Below are positions 26,992 through 36,600 of a stretch of 64,000 bases of DNA, in pieces (the stretch's first letter is position 1; each line of letters starts with the position of its first letter). The notes under the pieces were generated by a model. That model ran no database searches. It was given only the letters and a program-made list of their open reading frames with translations, and was not told where the DNA came from. The stretch is from Onstottus_B sp049273855 (GTDB lineage: Bacteria > Acidobacteriota > Blastocatellia > UBA7656). Location of the stretch: assembly GCA_049273855.1 (NCBI GenBank), contig JBASRN010000295.1, positions 31,760-95,759 on the forward strand, read 5' to 3'. Both the position numbers and the translations under genes were made by a program.

Positions 26992-29900
26992 ATGGCCGCT
27001 AAGAACAGATTCATAATCAAGCGAAACGATTTGACCGTTGATGACGTCGTTGTCGAGAGCGAAGGCCTGACGATTGGGCGGCTGATTAGCAATGATCTTT
27101 CGCTCAATCACAGGACCGTGTCTCGCACACACGCCGGCATAAAAGAATTCAACGGCGAGTATTGGATATTCAACCTTTCGTCTTCGAATGGAACGGTGTT
27201 GAATGGCGAGCTAGTGGATAGGACTCCGCTGGCTGACGGCGATGTTCTGCAGATCGGCCGTTACATTCTCAGGCTTAAATACGTCCAGGACGCTCTGGCA
27301 GTTACGGTGGAGATGGAGCCGGAGGCTCAGTTGCAGGACGCGCACGCCGCCGCCGTTCCTACTCCTGCCCAGGCCCCGGCCCCGGACGAAGCCGGCCAGG
27401 CCACCCAGGTCTTTCGCCGCGTCGCAGCTCAACCTCCCAAGGCTCCAACCAGGCAGCTACGTGGCACAGGTCTCCTGACCGGCGTGCTGGCCCCTCAGGC
27501 CGAGCAGGCCCTCATGGTCTTCTGGGAGAAGCGAAAGCGAGAAGCCGGCAAGATCGCCGAGAAGTCGCTGCTGCATCCCCGAGGCGACCGGCGAGTCGGC
27601 AAGTCCCAGTTCAATTGGCGGCCTACGCGAGACCTGCAAAAGCTATGGCGCAAATCGTACTTTGCGTGGGGCGTTGTAATCGTGGCGGTCGTATCCACCG
27701 TCGCATTGTTTGCTCACAGCGATGCTTACTCTCCGGGCGTCATTTCGTCGCCTCACACCGCCACTCAAGTAAGCGAGCGTGGTATCGCCTTGCGGGCGAA
27801 CGGCGGCTCATGCACTGAGTGTCACGGCGCAACCACCAGCATTCAAGCCAACTGCACCAGCTGCCATCAGACGCAGGCGTTCGAACCTTCCGTTTCCAAA
27901 GTCCATACGGACGGCGGGCTCACCTGCGTGAGCTGTCACGGTGAGCACATGGGCGCGAGCTTTCGTCCCGGTCTTGTTGGCTCGGCTATGTGCGTCAGCT
28001 GTCACAACGACACATACAAGTTCAAAGGCCAGCCGATTGGCTCTCCGCATGGGGGCTCGGTGGGGTACCCGGTAGTCAATCGTCAGTGGCAGTGGACCGG
28101 TCTTTCCGAAGCCTCGTGGTCCAAGAAGCGACTTCCAGACACCGCCTCGAAGTACACGCCGCTCGAGCAATTCCACGTCCTCCATGTCTCCGGCAGGGAG
28201 GAGGGCCGTACTAACTGCACGGATTGTCACTCGGCTGGTCTTCATACCGAAGAAGGACTGCATCAGTCGCCACGCGCCACTTGCGCGGCGTGTCATAGCA
28301 CAACGTTCGACGCGGGAGGAGCGATCTTCGGGCCGAATTGCACTTCCTGCCACGTCCAGCACGGTGGCGAGAAGGACCTAGTCGCTGCCCTGCGGGTCTC
28401 ATCGGCGATTGAGGATCAATCGGGCTCTCAAGCGAGTGCTGCGAACATCCCGCAGATTGGAAGTGGCGGCGCCCAGGTGATTCGTCACGACGACACCGGG
28501 GCAAGGTGGAGCTTGAAGTCGGACTTGAACGTCGGCGGATTGCCCTGGTACGGCTGGGCGGGAATGCTGGCGGTCGTGCCAGTGCTTGGCGTCGCGTTGC
28601 TGGCCGCCAACAGCATCCGTCGAAGGAACTTCCTGGCCGGCCCCGCTTCCGAGGCTACCACTCAGGACGAGGTTCAAAAAGCGGGCACAAAGTTTCTCGA
28701 TCTCGCAAAACTCAAAGCCGATGGACCGGCTTATCCACACCCTGTCATCGATCCGGTCCTGTGCATAGGGTGCCACGCATGCGTTGAAGCGTGCCCTCAC
28801 GATGTGCTCGCGATAGTCAACGGAGTATCCACACCCGTCGCCCTGGACCAGTGCATGGAGGACACTGGGTGCACTGTTGAATGCCCGACGAGTCCAAAGG
28901 CATGCATCATCATCAACGGCACCAAGAAGATCCCCCCTCGCAAAGTGCCCAGCAGAAACCAGCGCTTGATGACAAACGTGCCGGGCGTCTACATGGTCGG
29001 CGATGTGTCGGGTGTCCCGCTGATCAAGAACGCGATAAATGAAGGCGCGCAGGTTATCGACTATGTGCTCGAAGACATTCGGAGCCAGGGTGAGGCGAAG
29101 GCAGAATACGATGTGGCAATAGTTGGCGTTGGTCCGGCGGGACTGTCGGCTACGGCCATTGCGAAGCAAAGAGGCTTGAGGTACATAGCCGTCGAACAGG
29201 ACAAGGTCGTCAGCACAATTCAAAACTATCCCGCAGGCAAGTATGTCTTCTTCAAGCCTGATACGGTGGACGCGAAGGGCGGGGTGCCGCTCGAGGGCGT
29301 CGGCAATCAAAGAGAAGTCATCCTGAAATCGTGGATGAACTCGATGATGCAGAATGGGATCGAAGTCAATGAAGACGAGAGCTGCAAGGACATCAAGAAA
29401 GAGGACGGCGTCTTCAAGGTCACGACCGAGGCCGGCAAGCTCAAGGAGAAATCGACATACACAGCTCGCGCGGTGATTCTGGCGATCGGTAATCGGGGCA
29501 CTCCAATGAAACTCAGAGTACCCGGTGAAGAGCTTACGATGCGAGTCCAACCCGGGCCGATGGTGGCAAGGCATTGTCCGCAGTGCGGCCAGCCGCGAAG
29601 CGGTCAACAGGTCTTCTGTGTGCGCTGCGGCCAGAAGCTTCCGGTCAGAACACCTCCGCCTTGCGACGACTCCAAGGTCAAGTACAAGTTGTCGGATCCG
29701 GACGACTACGTAAACCAGAAGTGCATCATTGTCGGGGCCGGCAACTCGTCGATCGAGTCCGCCGTTGCTCTGACCGGGTTCAAGCGCGTGGGCGATCAAG
29801 TCACTTTCACTCGTAACAACGAAGTGGCTCTGGTGGTTAGAAGCGATTTCAAGGGCGACTTGAAGCTGGGCAACAAGATGGACGTGTACGACTGTATGGA

Positions 29901-30084
29901 CGCCGGAAGAATAAAGGTCTTCTTCCGCACCGAGATCAAAGAGATTACCGAGAAGGAAGTTGTGTTGATGGACACGCGCTCGAAAGAGGAGAAGGCCCGG
30001 CTGGCAAATGACTACGTATTTGCGCTCATCGGAGGCGAGAAGCCGACAAAGTTTCTTGAAGGCATAGGGATCAAGATTGGGTGA
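26992..30084 (+). CDS. FHA-heptaheme cytochrome-ferredoxin-flavoprotein fusion
   Basis: 1,030 residues; AGGA lies seven bases before ATG 26992. Order: FHA domain (1-97), Ala/Pro linker, transmembrane helix (222-243), seven CxxCH hemes (274, 288, 312, 334, 409, 431, 450), second helix (516-541), ferredoxin domain (C591/594/597/601; C621/627/631, one cysteine short of two full clusters), then a thioredoxin-reductase/YpdA-like flavoprotein. The FAD motif GVGPAG is at 712-717 and the NAD(P) motif VGAGNSS at 914-920, with a zinc ribbon (C862/865/876/879) between. The NVPGVYMVGDVSG element, normally at the C-terminus of such enzymes, lies near 662-675, before the FAD motif, so the fold looks circularly permuted. 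Predicted topology: FHA and flavin inside, hemes outside, giving an NAD(P)H-to-periplasm wire. Confidence 0.8.
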   Translation: MAAKNRFIIKRNDLTVDDVVVESEGLTIGRLISNDLSLNHRTVSRTHAGIKEFNGEYWIFNLSSSNGTVLNGELVDRTPLADGDVLQIGRYILRLKYVQDALAVTVEMEPEAQLQDAHAAAVPTPAQAPAPDEAGQATQVFRRVAAQPPKAPTRQLRGTGLLTGVLAPQAEQALMVFWEKRKREAGKIAEKSLLHPRGDRRVGKSQFNWRPTRDLQKLWRKSYFAWGVVIVAVVSTVALFAHSDAYSPGVISSPHTATQVSERGIALRANGGSCTECHGATTSIQANCTSCHQTQAFEPSVSKVHTDGGLTCVSCHGEHMGASFRPGLVGSAMCVSCHNDTYKFKGQPIGSPHGGSVGYPVVNRQWQWTGLSEASWSKKRLPDTASKYTPLEQFHVLHVSGREEGRTNCTDCHSAGLHTEEGLHQSPRATCAACHSTTFDAGGAIFGPNCTSCHVQHGGEKDLVAALRVSSAIEDQSGSQASAANIPQIGSGGAQVIRHDDTGARWSLKSDLNVGGLPWYGWAGMLAVVPVLGVALLAANSIRRRNFLAGPASEATTQDEVQKAGTKFLDLAKLKADGPAYPHPVIDPVLCIGCHACVEACPHDVLAIVNGVSTPVALDQCMEDTGCTVECPTSPKACIIINGTKKIPPRKVPSRNQRLMTNVPGVYMVGDVSGVPLIKNAINEGAQVIDYVLEDIRSQGEAKAEYDVAIVGVGPAGLSATAIAKQRGLRYIAVEQDKVVSTIQNYPAGKYVFFKPDTVDAKGGVPLEGVGNQREVILKSWMNSMMQNGIEVNEDESCKDIKKEDGVFKVTTEAGKLKEKSTYTARAVILAIGNRGTPMKLRVPGEELTMRVQPGPMVARHCPQCGQPRSGQQVFCVRCGQKLPVRTPPPCDDSKVKYKLSDPDDYVNQKCIIVGAGNSSIESAVALTGFKRVGDQVTFTRNNEVALVVRSDFKGDLKLGNKMDVYDCMDAGRIKVFFRTEIKEITEKEVVLMDTRSKEEKARLANDYVFALIGGEKPTKFLEGIGIKIG

Positions 30085-30101
30085 CGAAGCCCGACGAAGA
30101 G

Positions 30102-31646
30102 ATGAAGTACATGCGAAACATCCTTGCGACCGTTTCCTCCTTGATCGTGCTGTGCTGGAGCGTCGCGCAAGCGCAACAACCGGAGCAAAAGGTTTATTCA
30201 GCATCAATCAAGGGCGGTCAGGTCTCGAGCCGGAGTGCGATGCGCGTGGAAGGGGCATACCGCGACATATTTAACACGAAGCAATGGGGAAACGATTTAG
30301 GACACATCTGGAGGGTCTACATTGGGGTTCCGATTAAGTTCATTTGGAGTCACGCCGGCAGATACTCGAAAGTGGAGCTGGCGGTTCAGGAGCTGTCCCT
30401 TTCCGGCGACGGCAAATTGTCTTCGATGCGTGTCAAGGTCAATGGCAGGAAGGCAATTGATTTTGCCGAATCGTCCTTCAAGAGGACAATCATCGACATA
30501 ACAAACTTTGTGGTCCCCGGAGAAAACGTTCTTGAAGTCGCCTCAAAAGAGGGAACGAATCTTCTTCACGGCGTCCAATCTGTTGAAGTTATTTACCACG
30601 CGGCAGCCGACACGGCTCCTCCGCAGGTCACAATCTTCGAGCCTTCGGTTGAGAGAGGGCTGAAGGTTGTTCGCAAAGAGAAAGCGATAACCGTGAGAGG
30701 GCGGGCAACGGATGAAAGCGGGGTCTACGAAGTATGGGTTAATGATGTTGAGGCGAGCCTTTCGGCGAATGGAGATTTTCAAGCGCAAGTGTTACTGGCC
30801 GTCGGAGAAAACCAGATTCGTGTAAGAGCGACGGATACAAAGAAAAACACATCCGAAACTGCGTTTGCAATCACCCGCGAATCGGATTCGATAAAGGGTG
30901 TGATTCAGCCCGCGGGCAGTGAAGCCGCTTTCATCAGTGGAAGATTCTATGCGCTTATCATCGCGGTGCAGGACTATCGCGATCCCAGTGTGAATGGCCT
31001 GGACCACCCTATTCAAGACGCATCGCGACTGAAAGCCATCCTAACCGGCAACTACAGCTTTGAAGAGAGAAATATCATCTTTCTGAGAAACCCAGATCGC
31101 GCCACCATTATCGACAAGCTCGACGAATTGACCCGGAAAATAACCGAGAACGACAGCCTGTTGATCTTCTATGCGGGGCATGGGTATTGGGATGAAACAC
31201 TAAAACAGGGATTCTGGCTGCCAAGTAATGCGAAGAGAGACACACGCTCCGAGTGGCTGCCTAACAGCACCCTGAGAGATTATCTTGGCGGAATCAAAGC
31301 AAAGCACACGCTGCTAATCGCGGATGCTTGCTTTAGCGGCAGCATATTCAAGACGCGCGACGCCTTCAGCGATGCGCAAGCATCTGTCAAGGAGTTGTAT
31401 CGGCTGCCCAGTCGCAAAGCGATGACGAGCGGCGCTATGAAGATGGTTCCCGATAAGAGCGTCTTCGTGGAGTATCTCGTAAAGCGATTGGCTGAGAACC
31501 AGCAAAAGTACGTCTCCGCCGAAGAATTGTTCAGCAGTATGCGAAAAGCGATCATCAACAACAGCCCTAACAAACAGACCCCGCAATACGGTGAGATTCG
31601 GGAGACGGGAGACGAAGGAGGGGACTTTGTTTTCGTGCGGAGGTAG
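30102..31646 (+). CDS. Secreted caspase-family protein
   Basis: About 514 residues from ATG 30102; a GTG at 30081 overlapping the previous stop and ATG 30111 are alternatives. A signal peptide (about 4-25) precedes a beta-rich region and an Ig-like domain (about 170-262, TAPPQVTIFEPS). A caspase-like C14 domain (about 280-514) has H360 in FYAGHG and C410 in ADACFSG, so the catalytic dyad is intact. It sits within the cytochrome run, 17 bases after the flavocytochrome fusion and ahead of a 9-heme cytochrome, and is probably co-transcribed. Its role there is unknown; cleavage of an envelope component or maturation of a partner is conceivable. Confidence 0.8.
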   Translation: MKYMRNILATVSSLIVLCWSVAQAQQPEQKVYSASIKGGQVSSRSAMRVEGAYRDIFNTKQWGNDLGHIWRVYIGVPIKFIWSHAGRYSKVELAVQELSLSGDGKLSSMRVKVNGRKAIDFAESSFKRTIIDITNFVVPGENVLEVASKEGTNLLHGVQSVEVIYHAAADTAPPQVTIFEPSVERGLKVVRKEKAITVRGRATDESGVYEVWVNDVEASLSANGDFQAQVLLAVGENQIRVRATDTKKNTSETAFAITRESDSIKGVIQPAGSEAAFISGRFYALIIAVQDYRDPSVNGLDHPIQDASRLKAILTGNYSFEERNIIFLRNPDRATIIDKLDELTRKITENDSLLIFYAGHGYWDETLKQGFWLPSNAKRDTRSEWLPNSTLRDYLGGIKAKHTLLIADACFSGSIFKTRDAFSDAQASVKELYRLPSRKAMTSGAMKMVPDKSVFVEYLVKRLAENQQKYVSAEELFSSMRKAIINNSPNKQTPQYGEIRETGDEGGDFVFVRR

Positions 31647-31701
31647 TGATCAAGCTGCTGGGTTTGACGCTCTCGGCATAACTCCGCCGCGGGAAGCGCC
31701 G

Positions 31702-32535
31702 GTGTCGAGGCAAATAGACCGGCTTAAGAAAGGCGTCGTCTCTTTCTTCCTCGCGGCAGTGGCCCTGTCTGGCGCGTTCGTTGGAAAGAGCGAGGCTGCG
31801 GGTGAACCGGCCTCGCTGTTAATTCAACCCCAAGCCAGCGGCAAATTCGACCATACGTCGCAAAGACACAGTCAAATTAAATGCGATGTGTGTCATGTGC
31901 GAAGGGCCGACGCAGCCAAGCCAGTGCTCCCGGGCCACCGCGCCTGCATATCTTGTCACATCAAAGAGTTCACTTCGACGCAGTTCGGCATCTGCTCCAA
32001 TTGTCACGAAGGTATAAATGCAGTGCAACCAAAAGTGCTGACCTTCCCTGAAAGGCAAACCTTTGGAACCGAGTTCTCGCACAAGACACACGCGACTTAT
32101 GTGAGCGGCGAGAAGCGGGCCGATTGCTCAAGTTGCCACGCGGTCGCCGGAGCGAGGACCACATTCCCGGCGCACCGGGAGTGCTATGTTTGCCATAAGG
32201 CTCCCGATCAGGTGAAGGCCGGCGAGAAGGTGGGAGGAGCGAGCTGCGGCGAATGCCATACAACTACCGGGAATAAGAAGCCGCCCTCCGCGATGAGCAA
32301 AGCTTACAATTACAGATTCACCCACCAGGCCCACGTACAGCGCGAAGGAATCGGTTGCACCGAATGTCATAAGGTGCTCGGTGAGACCGCTGTTCAGGTA
32401 TCACTGCCGCAACTTAGAGAGCATCGTGGAGCGGCGTTTCAAGGGTGCGGTGGTTGCCACAACGGCAGGCGAGCTTTCGGCGGTGAACTGGTGAGTAACG
32501 CCTGCGCCCGCTGCCACGGAAGAAATATGATGTAG
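31702..32535 (+). CDS. Nine-heme c-type cytochrome (cytochrome c3-like)
   Basis: 277 residues from GTG 31702, with GGGAAG a few bases upstream. The frame is open further back, but the extension overlaps the caspase gene and lacks signal character. A signal segment (about 10-34) is followed by nine CxxCH motifs (CDVCH, CISCH, CSNCH, CSSCH, CYVCH, CGECH, CTECH, CGGCH, CARCH). Extra histidines in FDHTSQRH, FSHKTH and FTHQAH are likely distal ligands, giving bis-histidine hemes as in cytochrome c3/c7. It is a periplasmic electron carrier, presumably between the inner-membrane fusion protein and the outer-membrane components encoded downstream. The next 204 bases have no gene and may carry an internal promoter. 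Confidence 0.85.
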   Translation: MSRQIDRLKKGVVSFFLAAVALSGAFVGKSEAAGEPASLLIQPQASGKFDHTSQRHSQIKCDVCHVRRADAAKPVLPGHRACISCHIKEFTSTQFGICSNCHEGINAVQPKVLTFPERQTFGTEFSHKTHATYVSGEKRADCSSCHAVAGARTTFPAHRECYVCHKAPDQVKAGEKVGGASCGECHTTTGNKKPPSAMSKAYNYRFTHQAHVQREGIGCTECHKVLGETAVQVSLPQLREHRGAAFQGCGGCHNGRRAFGGELVSNACARCHGRNMM

Positions 32536-32739
32536 CGATCTTGTGGCAGTCCGCGATAGTTTTGTTGCGACGACCGTACATATTCATTCCATTGAATTTT
32601 TCCGGAAGAAAAAGCGACATTGCGCTGGTGAGGGCTAACTAGCGATTGCCTTCATACGATTCGGACGTTATAGTAGGGCCGGAAAATTCTTGTCGGAATA
32701 CGCAGCAGCGAACTTGTAACCGGGTTTCGGGAGGTCGGA

Positions 32740-33531
32740 ATGATCAAACGCTTCAAGCTAACCTTTTTTGCTCTCTTCTGTTTTGTGGTTGGCGGTCAGT
32801 TCGTCTGGACGAGCGCGCAGGAGATGCCCGCCGAGAAGGCATTCAAAAACATTCAGGCGCTCAAGGGCATTCCGGCAAGCCAGATAACCCCGTTCATGGA
32901 TAATTTCAACAAGGCCCTTGGGGTCAGCTGCGACTATTGCCACGTGCCGAACGCTCTCGAGAAAGGCGACAAGGCTGCCCATAAGATGTCAATCCAGATG
33001 ATCAAGATGACGCGCGACATCAATCAGCGTTACCAGATCAACATCGATTGCATGTCGTGCCATCAGGGCAAGAACAAGCCGCCGCACCTTGGCCAGAGCA
33101 TGAAGTTTGGGCCGGGCGGAGCCGGGGCGGGGGGCGGCCGGGACCTGTCGCAGAAAGTCCCGGACGTCGTTACTAAGACCACCACGACCCCGCCTAAGAC
33201 AACGACTCCGACCACCCAACCAACTGCTAACACCGCCGAGGCCAAAGCGGAACCGGACCCTCCCGGCAAGGTGGTCTTCAAAGCCAGCTTCGGTGCGGTT
33301 GCCTTCGATCACGGGCAACATATGAATGTCGGCGATTGCGCCAAGTGCCACCACACTGGCGAAAACAACAAGTGTGATACTTGCCATCTGCACAACAAGA
33401 AGGCGAGCGCGGCGACTCAAGTATCGTTTTATGCCGCGTCGCACGGGACCAAGAGCGAGAGATCATGCACAGGATGTCATCTGCAATCGAAGGCCGGTCC
33501 CACAAAATGCGCCGAATGCCACAAGAAGTGA
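32740..33531 (+). CDS. Six-heme cytochrome: reaction-centre-cytochrome-like plus c3-like
   Basis: 263 residues with GGGAGG upstream. After a signal peptide (1-27), residues 30-110 resemble the photosynthetic reaction-centre cytochrome c unit (KAFKNIQALKGIPASQI, CDYCH at 64-68, methionine-rich AHKMSIQMIKM helix, CMSCH at 104-108). A Thr/Pro linker (about 135-170) connects to a cytochrome c3/c7-like module with four hemes (CAKCH, CDTCH, CTGCH, CAECH). No photosynthesis genes are present; reaction-centre-like cytochrome units are also known as general periplasmic carriers. Two heme modules with different ligation suggest a potential step between carriers. Confidence 0.85.
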   Translation: MIKRFKLTFFALFCFVVGGQFVWTSAQEMPAEKAFKNIQALKGIPASQITPFMDNFNKALGVSCDYCHVPNALEKGDKAAHKMSIQMIKMTRDINQRYQINIDCMSCHQGKNKPPHLGQSMKFGPGGAGAGGGRDLSQKVPDVVTKTTTTPPKTTTPTTQPTANTAEAKAEPDPPGKVVFKASFGAVAFDHGQHMNVGDCAKCHHTGENNKCDTCHLHNKKASAATQVSFYAASHGTKSERSCTGCHLQSKAGPTKCAECHKK

Positions 33532-33651
33532 AACGTCCGGCGTGAATCCAGTCGGACGAATCGGCTCGTGCGTTGACTTAATATCCGAAAGAGAATATTT
33601 TCTTGCGGTCGCCAGGTGACGGCAGGTCGGTGTTGTATCCAGGAGGAGAAC

Positions 33652-36600
33652 ATGGACGGGCGGATGCGCGCAAAGTTGGCCGTTTTGCTCTTTCTCGGCT
33701 GCATCTTCTCGCTCCTATGGCTTCCCAACAGCGCAGGGAAAGTACCCCGTCGGGCCGCTTCGTCCGGCAACCCGCACACGACGCCGGAAAGCCTCGACCC
33801 GATCAGCTTTCATGGTTCGGCCGCTGGTCCCGACCATAAACAGAGCTCGGCTATCTCTTCATCTCAAGTCGGTGCAGACGCGCTTTTGGGGGGGACCTGC
33901 ATCAATTGCCACGTGGGCATAACGCCCGCTCATACCAAGACGGCGCTCAAGTGCACCGACTGCCACGGTGGCAATGACACGGTCAATACGGGACCAAATC
34001 CCAATATTCGCGACAAGAATTTGATGAGCCAGGCTCACGTGCGCCCGAAGAATCCAAAGTTTTACTGGGCCAACGGAATAGATGATGCGTTCGCGGGAGC
34101 ACCGGGCAAGGGCGACACGGAGTTTGACGTTTTCAACAATAACCTTGACCCGGTTGACAACAACAATCTGATCGGCACGCACGTAGACGCGGAATACAGC
34201 CGTGACCTGAACTATGTTCGATTCATAAACCCAAGCGACTATCGTGTGGCGATGGTGAGCTGCGGAAGCCAATCTCCGGCCGGTTCATCAATGTCCTCCT
34301 GTCACGGGAACATCGTGGAGGTGGCCCGCAAGAGCATCATGGCGAATAATCAAGCACAGTTCGCCACAGCCACCTACGCCAATCACGCGCCGCTTGGTTC
34401 GACCAACGCCAACCCGTTGGGAACCAACCCGACCGGGCGCCAGAACCCAAGGGACGGAGAGGTGGGCGTGAATGTCAATTACGATGACATTGACGGCGCT
34501 TATGATCCGAAGACCAATCGATTCGACAGCGCCAAGCTCCTGGCTATCGCCCGAAGCGATGACGATCCCTTCAATGACAACTTCGAAGCCATCGGTGCGC
34601 CTCTCGTCGATAAGGACGGTCAGAAGAAGACGGCCGTCCACGGGAGCAGCACGTTGCCCCCTTCACCCCCGACCAACCGGTTGCGCGGAATTGGAGGCAA
34701 GCGGATCGTCGCCGCTGCGCTGCCGCGCGCGCAGAAGCAGATATTTTCCTGGCCTCGCCGCGACTCACAGGCAAATCCCAACGACCCATCATCAGCGCTG
34801 ATCAAGACGGTCCTCGATCTTTACGGATTCAACGACACGGTCGGGCATCAGCCGATCGATGCCGGCTTCAACGCCGTGCGCGCCTTTGACCCCGGTCTGT
34901 TCCCTGACAACAATCAGAACTTCCCCTTCCCGTTCGATGACAATCGACCCGACCGCATTCAGCTCGCGCAGGCCCGTAGAACCGCCAATGTGAACGATCA
35001 GAAAGAGTTCGTGCCGCCCAACCCTTTCAACCGCAATCGCAACAGCGGCTGCGCTTCGTGCCATATGCTCTACCGGCCTGACGGCCACAACGAGGAGCCT
35101 TTCGATAAGACCGTCAGGGAGAATGGCAGACAGATAACCACCGATACGGTCACGGGCCAGCGTGAAGACCAGGGCGAGCGCGGCTATCCCGCGATTCACC
35201 AGTTGACGACGAAGATACCCACCAACCAGTGTGGCATCTGTCACGTCTTCACGACCAGAGTTGACGTGGCATTCAAGGGAACTTTTGAGGTTGAAAACAA
35301 CAACTTCAACTTCCGCTGGTCTACCGCCGCAGACGCGACGGGCAAGAACATCCCGTTCCAGTTCACCAACACCAAGGGAACCAAGGTGAATATGTTCGAT
35401 AACTTTGTGACGGTGGACGTCAATGGCCAGGTCCTTAAAGATAAGGACGGCAGAGGGGATGGGGAAGGCGTATCGGAAGACCTCAATAACAACGGCATAC
35501 TCGATTCCGGCGAGGATAAGAACAACAACGGGATGCTTGATATTCCCGACCGGCTCCAGCGCTCGGACGCGCAGGATGGTCGGCAGATGCGCATTATGTA
35601 CGGCGGGGCGACCGGAAACGTTCGCTTGATGGACATTCATCTTGAAAAAGGGATGGAGTGCATTGATTGCCACTTCTATCAAGACCTTCACGGCGATGGC
35701 AACATTTATACACGCAACTGGGACGCGATAGAGATAGAGTGCCAGGATTGTCACGGGACGGCGAAGAAACTCGCTACGCTGAAAACATCAGGCCCGAACG
35801 GCAACAATGATCTGAGGCAATCCATGGACGAAAACGGCACTCCCTTCTTCGAGATTCGCGGAGATGGATCCAGGATACAGCGCTCGCGAGTGAGAGATGG
35901 GCTTTTCTGGCGGATTCCGCAGGTCAAAGAAGCGATAACGAGGGGGAACCAACACTTCAACAGGGATGCTTTTGAAGCGATGGGCCAGAAGTCCGTTTCA
36001 AACCCGAAAGAGTTTGCGCATATCAACAACAGCAGGGAACAAGGCAAGGTAGAGTGCTACACCTGTCACAATGCAGCCACGCCCAGTTGCTTCGCCTGCC
36101 ACTACACGCAGGACTATTTCCCGAAGGTCACACCGGGCAGCACGTTAGAGATAAACAACCAACCGCGGCGCAATGACCAGCAGATGATGGAGATATGGAT
36201 GGGTGAGAAGTTCGTCCCAAACCCAAACTTCTTTTTCTTCGGCATCGTCCGCTCGTCTTTCATAATGGGGACCAACGGGGACACCGAATTCAATAAAGTT
36301 TCTCCATTCCGCTCGATCATGGAGTTGAACTTCAGCGTCGGCGGCCCGAACGGGGATACGCTGGTTGAAAACACCAGCTTCACCGCCACGACGCACGACC
36401 TTTTTACGGGAGACCGCCCGCGCTCGGGCTCGACGCTCAATCCTTATATGCCGCACACCGTCAGGTTGAAGGAGACGAAAGATTGCGACGTGTGCCATAC
36501 GCTGAGGGACAACTCCGGAAATATTATCAACAACAATTTGCTCGCTGGCAGCTTCGGACTCGGGACGGGCCGCTATCACGACCTTGGGGATTGGGTATTT

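Noticed and set aside
28762..28776. CIGCH counted as an eighth heme motif in the flavocytochrome fusion
   Set aside because: It is the start of a CxxCxxCxxxCP ferredoxin cluster on the predicted cytosolic side, so it is not a heme site.
28399..30207. Long minus-strand open frame of about 600 codons
   Set aside because: It is antisense to the flavocytochrome fusion, whose motifs are unmistakable; the antisense translation has no family character.
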